DNA of 28,438 nucleotides, taken from positions 1 through 28,438 of the IMG/VR virus record IMGVR_UViG_3300048929_000150; one strand, given 5' to 3'. Made by a program: the position numbers and the translations under genes. Position 1 is the first letter of the stretch, and each line of letters starts with the position of its first letter. Shown piece after piece: positions 13,137 to 21,542 of this stretch. The DNA comes from a virus. The notes under the pieces were generated by a model. That model searched no databases. It saw nothing but the letters and a program-made list of their open reading frames with translations, and was not told the DNA's origin.

Positions 13137-15542
13137 ATGGCGCAAGATCTAGAGCGTCTTGTTGTACAGCTGTCGGCTGACATCAAGAAGTACGAAAATG
13201 CCATGGCTAAGGCGATGGGAACAACTCAGAAGCGCGCTAATGAGATAGAGCGCCGGTTCCTTTCGATGAATTCGAAAGTGGAGAAATCGTTCGCTGGGAT
13301 GGGTGGTCGGATCTCTTCGTCGCTAGACGCAGCGTTGAAGTCGGCTGTTGCGATCGCTGGCACAGCACTCAGCGTTCAGCAAATTTCACAGTACGCTGAC
13401 GCGTGGACGGAGGCCGGGAACAAAATCAACGCGGCCGCTACATCGGCTGGCGTACAGGCTAGGTCTCTCGATGAACTGAAAGACGGCGCCAACGAGGCCC
13501 GTATAGCTTTTGGCGACTACGTTGACCTGTATGCTCGACTGATCAGGTCTGCATCTGGAGTGGCGAAGTCCGAGCAGGAAATTGCAACGGCAACCTCCAT
13601 TGTGTCGAAAGCCTTCAAGGCCGGAGGCGCATCAGCGCAAGAGCAAGCGGCGGGCATTTTGCAGCTAGGTCAGGCGTTGGGATCCGGCGTTCTACAAGGC
13701 GATGAGCTTCGCTCTCTTCGTGAAAACGCACCGATCTTGGCGCAGGCAATCGCGAACGAATTCAAGACCACCATCGCAGGCCTGAAGCAACTTGGCGCTG
13801 AAGGTAAATTGACCTCTGACCGCGTTTTTGCTGCGATTATTAATGCACAAAAGCCCATCGAGGCCCAGTTTAAGGCGACGAACTCGACCATCCGAGACGC
13901 TGTAACTCGGATCAACAACGAGTTTACGGCGTACATCGGCAACGCCGATGCATCCGTTGGCGCTACTGGCAAACTCGTCGAGGCACTGAACTATCTCGCA
14001 GACAACTTTAAAGAAGTTGGCGATGTCGTTTTGCAATTTATTACGATCATCACTGGAGCACTGGTTGGGCGCGCGCTTGTAGGCGTGGTTGCTGGGCTTG
14101 GAAGTGCAGTAGCCGCCTTGGGAGCATTTATCACCGCAGTTCGCACTGGTGCACTTGTAGCCGGTGGCCTAGCTGCAGCATTAGGGCCTATCGGTCTTAT
14201 CGCTGGTGGCGCAGCAGCTGCTATTTACCTCATGGTCGACAGCGCCAATGCGACCGATACGGCGATTACGAACGCAAATGCTGCGATTTCTAGCCATGCG
14301 GCGGCACTTGATGAGGCAAAATCTTCATCGCAAGGTTACACGGGGGCCCTTCGCGACCAGATTAAGATGCAGTACGAGGCCGCAAAGGCGTCATTTGATC
14401 TTGCTTATGCTGAACTCAACGCGGCGCGCGCTCGTGCTGAAAACTTCCGCACCATGACCAAGGCGTTGACCGGCTATGAACTTAGTTTCGACCCTTTCGA
14501 TTACGCTGCAAGAACCGCAGACGACAAAGCTACTGCAATCGGCAACGCTGCCCTAAACCTTAGAGCGCAGCTTGAGCGGATAGATGCTGAACTCGCTAGT
14601 CAGCCAACTGGCTTCGGTAAAGGCATCGGGTCTACCGCCGACAAACCTAAAGTGCCCAAGAAAACAGCGGATGACAAATTTCGAGAGGATATCCAGGCTA
14701 TCAAAGACAGGACTGCGGCACTTGTGCAAGAGCAGTCTACGGTTAGTCTATCATACCAAGAACAAGAGAAGCGGCGTCTAGCGCTTGATCTTGAGCAGCG
14801 CGCACTTGAGGACCTTCGTGAGGAGGCACGCAAGAAGGGTCAAACGGACCTAGAGAGCATTCAGCTCTCAGCGCAGCAGAAGAAAACGATTGACGAAGTT
14901 TCTTCCGCGTATGCGAAACAGGCTGATGCACTAAGACAGGTGGAAGAAGCTCAGCAGCGCGCCGAGAGTTCAGCGCAGGAGTTTTACGATACGGCAAAAA
15001 CAGGCTTTGTCGATGTAATCAAGGGCGCTCAGAGTTTGGGTGATGCGCTCTCAGGGCTACTCAACAAACTTGCTGATCTGGTTTTGAACAGTGCTTTCGA
15101 TTCACTTTTGGGAGGGTCGAAAGCCACAAGCAGCGGAGGGTGGCTCACTAAGCTTTTCTCCGGTTTTGCAGACGGCGGATACACCGGTGATGGCGGCAAG
15201 TACCAACCAGCAGGCATTGTTCACAAAGGTGAGTACGTGTTCGACAAGGCCGCGGTTATAGCCGCAGGCGGCCCAGCCGCACTGGAAGCAATGCGGCGTA
15301 ATCTAAAAGGCTATGCGAACGGTGGTCCGGTTGGAGTATCCGTTCCAGCAATACCGAACATACGGCCAGCAAACGATAACGCTGTGAGAGTTAATTACGC
15401 GCCCGTCATCGACGCGCGAGGAGCTGACTCCGCTGCAGTTGCAAGGCTTGAGCAGGTTGTAGCCAAACAGGGCGCTGAGATGCAGGGTCGCGTCGAAGCG
15501 GCCGTTAGATCCGCACAAAAACGAAACGTGAAGTTGGGGTAG
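13137..15542 (+). CDS. tail tape measure protein
   Basis: This 801-residue protein has the tape-measure N-terminal domain at about residues 88-270, with QARSLDELKDGANEARIAFG, the ASAQEQAAGILQLGQALGSG core and LRSLRENAPILAQAIA. A hydrophobic stretch at about 300-366 is suited to membrane insertion during DNA entry. Long charged helices follow (about 500-640). The C-terminal segment ADGGYTGDGG...GIVHKGEYVFDK is the motif often found near the end of tape measures. The protein sets tail length; by the usual 0.15 nm per residue a tail of very roughly 120 nm is expected. It follows the chaperones and the minus-strand insertion. Confidence 0.95.
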   Translation: MAQDLERLVVQLSADIKKYENAMAKAMGTTQKRANEIERRFLSMNSKVEKSFAGMGGRISSSLDAALKSAVAIAGTALSVQQISQYADAWTEAGNKINAAATSAGVQARSLDELKDGANEARIAFGDYVDLYARLIRSASGVAKSEQEIATATSIVSKAFKAGGASAQEQAAGILQLGQALGSGVLQGDELRSLRENAPILAQAIANEFKTTIAGLKQLGAEGKLTSDRVFAAIINAQKPIEAQFKATNSTIRDAVTRINNEFTAYIGNADASVGATGKLVEALNYLADNFKEVGDVVLQFITIITGALVGRALVGVVAGLGSAVAALGAFITAVRTGALVAGGLAAALGPIGLIAGGAAAAIYLMVDSANATDTAITNANAAISSHAAALDEAKSSSQGYTGALRDQIKMQYEAAKASFDLAYAELNAARARAENFRTMTKALTGYELSFDPFDYAARTADDKATAIGNAALNLRAQLERIDAELASQPTGFGKGIGSTADKPKVPKKTADDKFREDIQAIKDRTAALVQEQSTVSLSYQEQEKRRLALDLEQRALEDLREEARKKGQTDLESIQLSAQQKKTIDEVSSAYAKQADALRQVEEAQQRAESSAQEFYDTAKTGFVDVIKGAQSLGDALSGLLNKLADLVLNSAFDSLLGGSKATSSGGWLTKLFSGFADGGYTGDGGKYQPAGIVHKGEYVFDKAAVIAAGGPAALEAMRRNLKGYANGGPVGVSVPAIPNIRPANDNAVRVNYAPVIDARGADSAAVARLEQVVAKQGAEMQGRVEAAVRSAQKRNVKLG

Positions 15543-15545
15543 GGC

Positions 15546-16190
15546 ATGACAATTACATATCCACTCCCAACTTCATTCTTTGACGAGTTTCCCGGTTGGA
15601 CCACTGAATTCGAGCCGATGTGGCGTCAAGAGTATTCGCGGACTGCTGGTGGACAAACGATTGCCAAGGATCTCGGGTCTCCACTCTGGAAAATGGCGGC
15701 CCAATCAAAGTCGTTGCGACCGAACGAACTGGACTATTGGCGCGCTCGGCTCATGAGTCTCGAAGGAGTGCTTAAGACATTCCGCGCATTCCCGAAATCC
15801 CGCTGTTATCCGATTGCCTACCCGAATGGTAGCTGGCCGACGGGCGACAATTTTGACGGCGTCGCCGAACTGACCACGATCAACGCAAATCGAAAGTCGA
15901 TTTCGTTGCACGACCTTCCAGTGGGGTATCGGGTGTCGGTCGGTGATTACATACAGATTGGTGCAAATGACCTTCACATGGTTATGGAGCAGGCAATTGC
16001 TGATGCCGCCGGCTACACAAGCCAGTTCGAGGTTCGTCCTCATCTGTGGCCAGGAGTAACGGCGCCTGTAGCTGCTACGCTCGTTAAGCCATCCTGCGTC
16101 ATGGCTGTTGTGCCGGGATCCGTCTCGACGACGGCAGATCTCGCAGCAGGGCGCGGGTCGATCTCATTTCAGGCAATAGAGGCCCGATAA
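15546..16190 (+). CDS. distal tail / tail-tip protein
   Basis: This 214-residue protein begins MTITYPLPTSFFDEFPGWTT. It is predicted to be beta-rich, with a central helix-containing part (LDYWRARLMSLEGVLKTFRA) and a C-terminal strand block with SFQAIEA. In related siphophages a protein of this kind directly follows the tape measure and forms the first ring of the tail tip (the role of lambda gpM or Dit). I assign that role by position and predicted fold only. It starts 3 nt after the tape measure stop and overlaps the next gene in TAATG. Confidence 0.72.
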   Translation: MTITYPLPTSFFDEFPGWTTEFEPMWRQEYSRTAGGQTIAKDLGSPLWKMAAQSKSLRPNELDYWRARLMSLEGVLKTFRAFPKSRCYPIAYPNGSWPTGDNFDGVAELTTINANRKSISLHDLPVGYRVSVGDYIQIGANDLHMVMEQAIADAAGYTSQFEVRPHLWPGVTAPVAATLVKPSCVMAVVPGSVSTTADLAAGRGSISFQAIEAR

Positions 16191-16855
16191 TGCGTAACAT
16201 TTCTGCCGACAACCTTGCTGCGCTTGAGGCGCGGCAACTGGTGGCGCGCGACTTTCTATGGCTTGTTGTTCGTAACCGCACCACAGGTGTGCCGGTGACT
16301 GACGGCATGTGGTCGGATGTCGGGAATATTTCGGCGGCCGTCATTCATCCGGATACAGGTTTACCTGTTACCCGGGATTGGTATGGGTCAGGCACGCTTG
16401 TGCAAATCGATGACATTCCTTTGGTCAACAATCTCTCTGTCCAGAATGTCAATATCCGGATGTCACACGTCAGTGACCATGTCGAACAGCTGGTACGGGA
16501 ATATGATTGCCGACAGGCTCGTGTCGAGATTTACCGTGGCCTCTTTGATCCGGATAGCCGCCAAATGGTGGCGCCAGCGGAATGCCGGTTTGTTGGCTTC
16601 GTAGACAATATTAACATCACAACTCCGACTGAAAATGCCGAGGGTTCCGTGACGCTGATATGCGCTAGCCACACGCAGGAAATGACGCGCGCCAACCCTT
16701 CGACGCGTAGTCATGCGACACAGATCCTGCGGAGTCCAACCGACACGTTTTTTCAGGATGCAGCGACGGTGCAGGAATGGGAATTCTTCTGGGGTAGCGA
16801 AAAGGGCAAGGTCGCAACACAAAAGAAGCGCAAAAAGTTTCTCGGGATATTCTGA
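16190..16855 (+). CDS. tail-tip hub-like protein
   Basis: This 221-residue protein contains beta segments such as VNIRMSHVSDHVEQLV and the C-terminal pattern RSHATQ, RSPTDTFFQDAATVQEWEF, WG. I recognise the latter from tail-hub proteins (lambda gpL/hub position) in related phages. The extreme C-terminus is strongly basic (KKRKKFLGIF). It probably forms the ring between the distal tail protein and the gpJ-like protein. The TGATG overlap with the acetyltransferase gene couples them. The specific DUF is not certain. Confidence 0.7.
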   Translation: MRNISADNLAALEARQLVARDFLWLVVRNRTTGVPVTDGMWSDVGNISAAVIHPDTGLPVTRDWYGSGTLVQIDDIPLVNNLSVQNVNIRMSHVSDHVEQLVREYDCRQARVEIYRGLFDPDSRQMVAPAECRFVGFVDNINITTPTENAEGSVTLICASHTQEMTRANPSTRSHATQILRSPTDTFFQDAATVQEWEFFWGSEKGKVATQKKRKKFLGIF

Positions 16856-17283
16856 TGGACGTGCGTTTTGCTGAACCCGGCGATCGTGATCGGGTCATAG
16901 CATTGCTCAAGGAAAGTCACGCCGCAGCTGGTTTCACTTTTCCATTCGAAGCAGCACGCGCAGATCAATTGTTTCAGCAGCATTTAGCATCTCCGCTCGC
17001 GTGCGTCCTCGTCGTCGGCAAGCCAGCGCAAGGTGTCCTCATGGCTGTTGCTTTTGAACATCCATTTGGCGCCGGTCGTATCGCGAAAGAAACAGTCTGG
17101 TTTGTGACGCAGGTAGCGCGCGGTCGCGGCTCAATTAGTATGCTCGATGCATATGAGGCTTGGGCACGATCAGTTGGTTGCGTGTCAGCCGGAATGGCCT
17201 CGCTCGCTACCAATGACGTTTCCCAGATCTATGAGCGGCGCGGATACAGCGCAGTCGAATCGCACTTCATGAAGCCGCTCTGA
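16855..17283 (+). CDS. GNAT-family N-acetyltransferase
   Basis: This 142-residue protein fits a single GNAT domain. It opens with FAEPGDRDRVIALLKESH. Motif A lies near 81-101 with ARGRGSISMLDAYEAWAR, where R89-G90-R91-G92 is the acetyl-CoA pyrophosphate loop. Motif B has MASLATNDVSQIYERRGY. It transfers acetyl from acetyl-CoA to an unknown amine. It sits inside the tail-tip operon, coupled to the hub gene, in the place where lambda-like phages usually encode the NlpC/P60-type peptidase gpK. Its target may be a virion protein or a host factor; sequence does not say. Confidence 0.88.
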   Translation: MDVRFAEPGDRDRVIALLKESHAAAGFTFPFEAARADQLFQQHLASPLACVLVVGKPAQGVLMAVAFEHPFGAGRIAKETVWFVTQVARGRGSISMLDAYEAWARSVGCVSAGMASLATNDVSQIYERRGYSAVESHFMKPL

Positions 17284-17318
17284 CGGTACTTTGCGCATAG
17301 CGCATTCAAGGAAAATCG

Positions 17319-19802
17319 ATGGCTCTTTTCACGTCAGGAGGCATTGCCGCTGCGCTAAGCACTACGGCTGGCTTTTTCACGGCGGCAACCGCTTTTGTGC
17401 TCAACACAGCCGTCGGTATTGGGGTCAGCCTGCTCGGCCAGGCTCTAGCCGGCAAGCAGAGTTCCGCTCAAAACTTCGCCATCAATGGCACCATGCAGGG
17501 TGGCGGTGACTTGGCGCGATCGTTCATCGTTGGGCGATACGCCACGGCCGGATCGTTGGTATGGGTGAACACGTGGGGCAAGGACGGCGATACGCCAAAC
17601 GCTTATCTCACGCAGGTTATTGCGCTTGCTGACTTGCCGGTCGCGTCACTTTCCGAAATCTGGGTCAATGGCGAGCGTGTAGCGCTCGGAGGCAATGGCG
17701 CATACGGACTGAATTGCGGTGGTGTCTACGCAGATAGCTTATGGGTTCGGTTCTATGACGGAACGCAGACTGCAGCTGATGGCGTGGCCATGGGCGCGTC
17801 AAACGCTTCGCGGTCGTGGAATTCCACCCGGGTTGGTCGAGGCGTAGCTTATGCCGTAGTGACAGCTCGCGTGTCGAACAATGTGTTTTCAGGCGTTCCA
17901 TCGTTCAAGTTCGTCCTGCAAGGCCGCAAACTCTACGACATCACAAAAGACAGCACGGCTGGCGGCGTCGGTTCGCACCGGTGGTCTGATCCTTCGACGT
18001 GGGGCGGTGACGGCGACAACCTACCAGCTGTCCAGCTTTACAACATCATTCGCGGCGTCGATTACAATGGCGAATGGTTTTACGGACTACAGAACCTCGC
18101 TGCAGCCCGATTGCCTGCGGCGAACTGGATCGCGCAGATCAATAAGTGTCGTGCCACTATCCTCGGTGCGTCGGGATTAGAGCCGACTTATCGCAGTGGC
18201 GGCGAGATACATGTCGACGCGCAGATTTCGACTGCTGTTGAGGCGCTTCTGACGGCCTGCCAAGGCAAGATTTCAGAAGTTGGTGGAGTTTATACTCTGC
18301 ATTGCGGCACGCCTGATGGACCGGTTGTTTCCTTCACGGATGCCGATATTCTGTCAACTGAAGAGCAGGAATTCACTCCTTTCCTTGGTCTGGCGGATAC
18401 CATCAACGGCGTCTCTGCGACCTATCCATCACAGAGTGATGGCTGGGTAACCAAAACTGCGCCACCACTCTACAGACCTGACCTTGAAGCCGAGGACGGC
18501 AACCGCCGTTTGATGGCTGACGTTCCTCTGGACTTCGTGCCATACGCCGAACAAGTGCAGCGTCTGATGAAATCGGCACTGGAAGAGGCGCGCCGGTTCC
18601 GCCGACACACGCTTGTTCTGCCGCCAAAATTTTGGCCGTACGTCACGCCTGGTGAAGTCATCGAGTGGACGTCCGTTCGCAATGGTTACGTCAACAAGCT
18701 GATGCGTGTGGACGGTGTTGCAGACCGTGCGAACCTTGATGTGATGATCGATATCACTGAGGTCGATCCAGCCGACTACGACTGGGACAGCGACGCTGAC
18801 TTCCAGCCTCCAGTAGATGGCGCTATTGGCGTTATCAGGCCTCAGCCGCAGCCGATTGTCGACTGGTTCGCTGAACCTGCGACGGTCAAAGATAATCTTG
18901 GTGTCGACCGGCGACCTGCTATTCGGCTGTCGTGGGATAATTCTGACGGCCGCCTCGATGACGTTATCGGCATTGAATACGAAGTGCGTCTATTCGCGAC
19001 ACTTGAGAAAGTGACAGAAGGGCGCACGGACCAGCCACAAGCCGGTTCGATGTTGATTTCGCAGAGCCTGCTGCCAAACGAAAGTTATGGTGTTCGTGGC
19101 CGATACATTCCGGATGGAGACAGGGTCACGCTGTGGTCTGATTTCATCCCGGTCATCACGCCAAATGTGCTGCTGTCCGATAAAGACGTCTACGTCGATA
19201 TCGATTTGAGCGGCGTTGGCGACATGCTCGGCTGGTTGTCAAATAACAGCCGTAATGCACTCGAAGCTGCGTTGGAGCTGATAGGCGATGTGCAGGAAAA
19301 CGCCAACGTCGGATTCCTAGACAAGCAGGAATTGCGGCGCGAACTAACGGCAAGGGCAGGGGCTCTCGAAGCATCCTACACTGAAGTTGTGGAGGTTGCC
19401 GTCACGCAGATTTCTGCTGTGGCAGGGAAAGTGGAAACACTATCCGCTGCAATGGGTGGCAATGCTGCGACGGTCAACATTCGATGGGCGGTTGCAGCTG
19501 CTCCAGAAGGAATTGCGGCACGTTACGGGATTGAGGCGGCGGTTAACGATGGTGAGTATCGTGCGGCTTCGTTCCTCATGGATGTGCCGGTTGATCCTGA
19601 GGATCCAACGCGCATCGTCCTGCGGGCCGATCAGATCCTGATGATCAGCAATGACGATCAGGACATTCAGCAACCGTTTGTGTTTGAAGATGGCGAGTTG
19701 ACGCTTGCTGTTGCCAACATCGGCACGGTGCTGGCCGGTACAATCAATTTCGGCAATGGCCGCGTCATCATCGACGAGAACGGAATTCTTGTAACGTCAT
19801 GA
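17319..19802 (+). CDS. central tail-tip protein (gpJ-like)
   Basis: This 827-residue protein begins with hydrophobic helices (about residues 1-45, AAALSTTAGFFTAATAFVLN), probably used in membrane penetration, followed by the phage tail domain (about 150-500). An Ig/FnIII-like part follows (about 530-620), then a coiled coil (about 640-700). A C-terminal DUF1983-like module is at about 720-827 with IRWAVAAAPEGIAARYGIEA and ending in GRVIIDENGILVTS. This is the layout of lambda gpJ-type host-specificity proteins that join the tail tip to the fibres. AAGGAAAA precedes the ATG. The last 4 nt overlap the following gene. Confidence 0.9.
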   Translation: MALFTSGGIAAALSTTAGFFTAATAFVLNTAVGIGVSLLGQALAGKQSSAQNFAINGTMQGGGDLARSFIVGRYATAGSLVWVNTWGKDGDTPNAYLTQVIALADLPVASLSEIWVNGERVALGGNGAYGLNCGGVYADSLWVRFYDGTQTAADGVAMGASNASRSWNSTRVGRGVAYAVVTARVSNNVFSGVPSFKFVLQGRKLYDITKDSTAGGVGSHRWSDPSTWGGDGDNLPAVQLYNIIRGVDYNGEWFYGLQNLAAARLPAANWIAQINKCRATILGASGLEPTYRSGGEIHVDAQISTAVEALLTACQGKISEVGGVYTLHCGTPDGPVVSFTDADILSTEEQEFTPFLGLADTINGVSATYPSQSDGWVTKTAPPLYRPDLEAEDGNRRLMADVPLDFVPYAEQVQRLMKSALEEARRFRRHTLVLPPKFWPYVTPGEVIEWTSVRNGYVNKLMRVDGVADRANLDVMIDITEVDPADYDWDSDADFQPPVDGAIGVIRPQPQPIVDWFAEPATVKDNLGVDRRPAIRLSWDNSDGRLDDVIGIEYEVRLFATLEKVTEGRTDQPQAGSMLISQSLLPNESYGVRGRYIPDGDRVTLWSDFIPVITPNVLLSDKDVYVDIDLSGVGDMLGWLSNNSRNALEAALELIGDVQENANVGFLDKQELRRELTARAGALEASYTEVVEVAVTQISAVAGKVETLSAAMGGNAATVNIRWAVAAAPEGIAARYGIEAAVNDGEYRAASFLMDVPVDPEDPTRIVLRADQILMISNDDQDIQQPFVFEDGELTLAVANIGTVLAGTINFGNGRVIIDENGILVTS

Positions 19803-21343
19803 CAGTCAGAACGCTGATCGGCATCGATTATGCGGGTGTCTCTTGCGTGAAAATTACCAAGGGCACCCGCAATCCGAAGGACATTTTGGATAACGAGTAC
19901 GGAGCCTTTTACTACAACAGCAAATGGGCTGCCGATGTGCGGGTGCTGTATTCAGGTGTGAATAGCTCTTTAGGACTTGGATCGTTCTCGACATACTATT
20001 GGCCTCCTGGTTCCGGCCCGAGCAATTACCAATGGTGTGCTGACAACTACTCCAATCAGACAAATTCGGCGGCGCAAAAGAACTATTATAGGAACTCGGC
20101 CTTTCCAAACCTGGTCTATTCATTGCCTCTGCATGAGGTGAAGCCAATCCGAAAAACCAATGGTCGATTTGTGCAAAACAGCATGATCGTGTCCTACCGT
20201 GGTTATGAGGATCGTGGTACGCGCCGCTCACCGCCAAATAGTGCTGAATATGGCTGGTGCCAGAACTACAATAATTCTCTCAGGCTTCAGGTTGGTACGG
20301 TAAATGGCATTCCTGAAATGCTTTGCTCGCCTTCCACACCTTCAGGATCTGATGAGACGTTCGGGTCTGCTTTGGCGGTTTGGAACTTGCCGGGTGACGA
20401 AACGCCGGTCCAGAACGGGACACCGTTACCGCCTGTACCCGGTCAGCATACGATCATCATCAACAAGGATAGCCTGAAGGTTGCCAAGCCGGGATTTGAT
20501 GCTCGCACGGCGACGGGCACGCAGCTGGCATTCGACAGCGCCAATCGGCCGGCAAAGGTGGTTGCTGCTGACGACATTGCCCTGAGTGCTGGCGTCACCG
20601 AATACGATATCGGCTTTGCAGTGCCAGCATCAACGCTGGTTGATGTGCACTATTATGTCGGCAGTGACATCTATTATCCCGCGTCGCCAACGGATCTGTC
20701 GTTCGGTGGAGAGCACTGGATCAGCGGCGGCAAACTGTATTTCAATGCAGGGGCTGCATGCCGTGCCCGCTTCATTGTCTATGCGTTCGATAATACTCCT
20801 GCGACATCGGGCAACAATGATGTCTTTAGGCAGATCGAGATCGGCGGCCAACCGGTCATGCAGCTGTTGCGACCTGGTGCTGGTGCTAATCCATCATTCG
20901 CAGACATCGTGCTTGATAGCCGCTGGCCTTGCTTGCAGATCATCAAGGAAGGTTTCATTTCGGTGACTGACGGGTCTCAGGCGTACACTGTGACCCATAA
21001 TGCGGGTAACGATGTCTTCCCCATGGTGAAATACACCACCGTTCATGGCGCCACATCAGGCTCCAGCATCACGATATCCAAGTCCGTCCGGCAACCGCGT
21101 GTTGCCCTCGGTCGCCTGACCAAAGGCGGCGGCATCACAATACCGCTCTTCAACTGTGGTGACAGCACTTACTGCAGGCTGACCAACAATGACGCGACAT
21201 TCTACACGCATCGCGGCGCGCCGACATTCGCTCTGTGGAGTACGGCGAACGATTACAACAACAACACGATAACCCGCGAATACGACCCGGCGCCGCTCTA
21301 CGGCATTCGCTACTACATTTTCGGGCTTCCCAAAAAGGACTGA
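19799..21343 (+). CDS. large tail-associated protein, putative fibre
   Basis: This 514-residue protein is coupled to the gpJ-like gene by ATGA. The N-terminal half is rich in Tyr, Asn and Ser (for example YYNSKWAADVRVLYSGVNSS), suggesting an extended virion part. The region 210-330 contains beta strands with VTEYDIGFAVPASTLVDVHY, and 350-514 has repeated beta segments. No enzymatic motif is visible. Similar proteins follow gpJ in related Rhizobiales phages without known role; a side fibre or tail-tip collar is likely. Its end (IFGLPKKD) overlaps nothing; 4 nt separate it from the next ATG. Confidence 0.7.
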   Translation: MTVRTLIGIDYAGVSCVKITKGTRNPKDILDNEYGAFYYNSKWAADVRVLYSGVNSSLGLGSFSTYYWPPGSGPSNYQWCADNYSNQTNSAAQKNYYRNSAFPNLVYSLPLHEVKPIRKTNGRFVQNSMIVSYRGYEDRGTRRSPPNSAEYGWCQNYNNSLRLQVGTVNGIPEMLCSPSTPSGSDETFGSALAVWNLPGDETPVQNGTPLPPVPGQHTIIINKDSLKVAKPGFDARTATGTQLAFDSANRPAKVVAADDIALSAGVTEYDIGFAVPASTLVDVHYYVGSDIYYPASPTDLSFGGEHWISGGKLYFNAGAACRARFIVYAFDNTPATSGNNDVFRQIEIGGQPVMQLLRPGAGANPSFADIVLDSRWPCLQIIKEGFISVTDGSQAYTVTHNAGNDVFPMVKYTTVHGATSGSSITISKSVRQPRVALGRLTKGGGITIPLFNCGDSTYCRLTNNDATFYTHRGAPTFALWSTANDYNNNTITREYDPAPLYGIRYYIFGLPKKD

Positions 21344-21347
21344 CCTT

Positions 21348-21542
21348 ATGTCAACCACAACGAACATTGACCTCGATGTGGCGCTGAATGAAGCGCTCAC
21401 GCGAGAAAAGATGCTGCGAGATCGCTGCCTGATTTTGGCGCAGGCGAACAAAACGCTGAACGCACAGAATGAAGCCCTGAGAGAAGAGATATCCGAATTG
21501 AAGATGGAAGCAAAGGTCAGTGCGGAGCGCAACGATGGCTGA
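21348..21542 (+). CDS. short coiled-coil protein
   Basis: This 64-residue protein is almost wholly a charged coiled coil (about residues 8-60, with REKMLRDRCLILAQANKTLN and REEISELKMEAKVS). AAAAGGAC lies 8-15 nt upstream, and its end overlaps the next start by 8 nt. It stands between two fibre-type genes and may be a trimerisation or attachment helper, but that is inferred from its position. Confidence 0.72.
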   Translation: MSTTTNIDLDVALNEALTREKMLRDRCLILAQANKTLNAQNEALREEISELKMEAKVSAERNDG

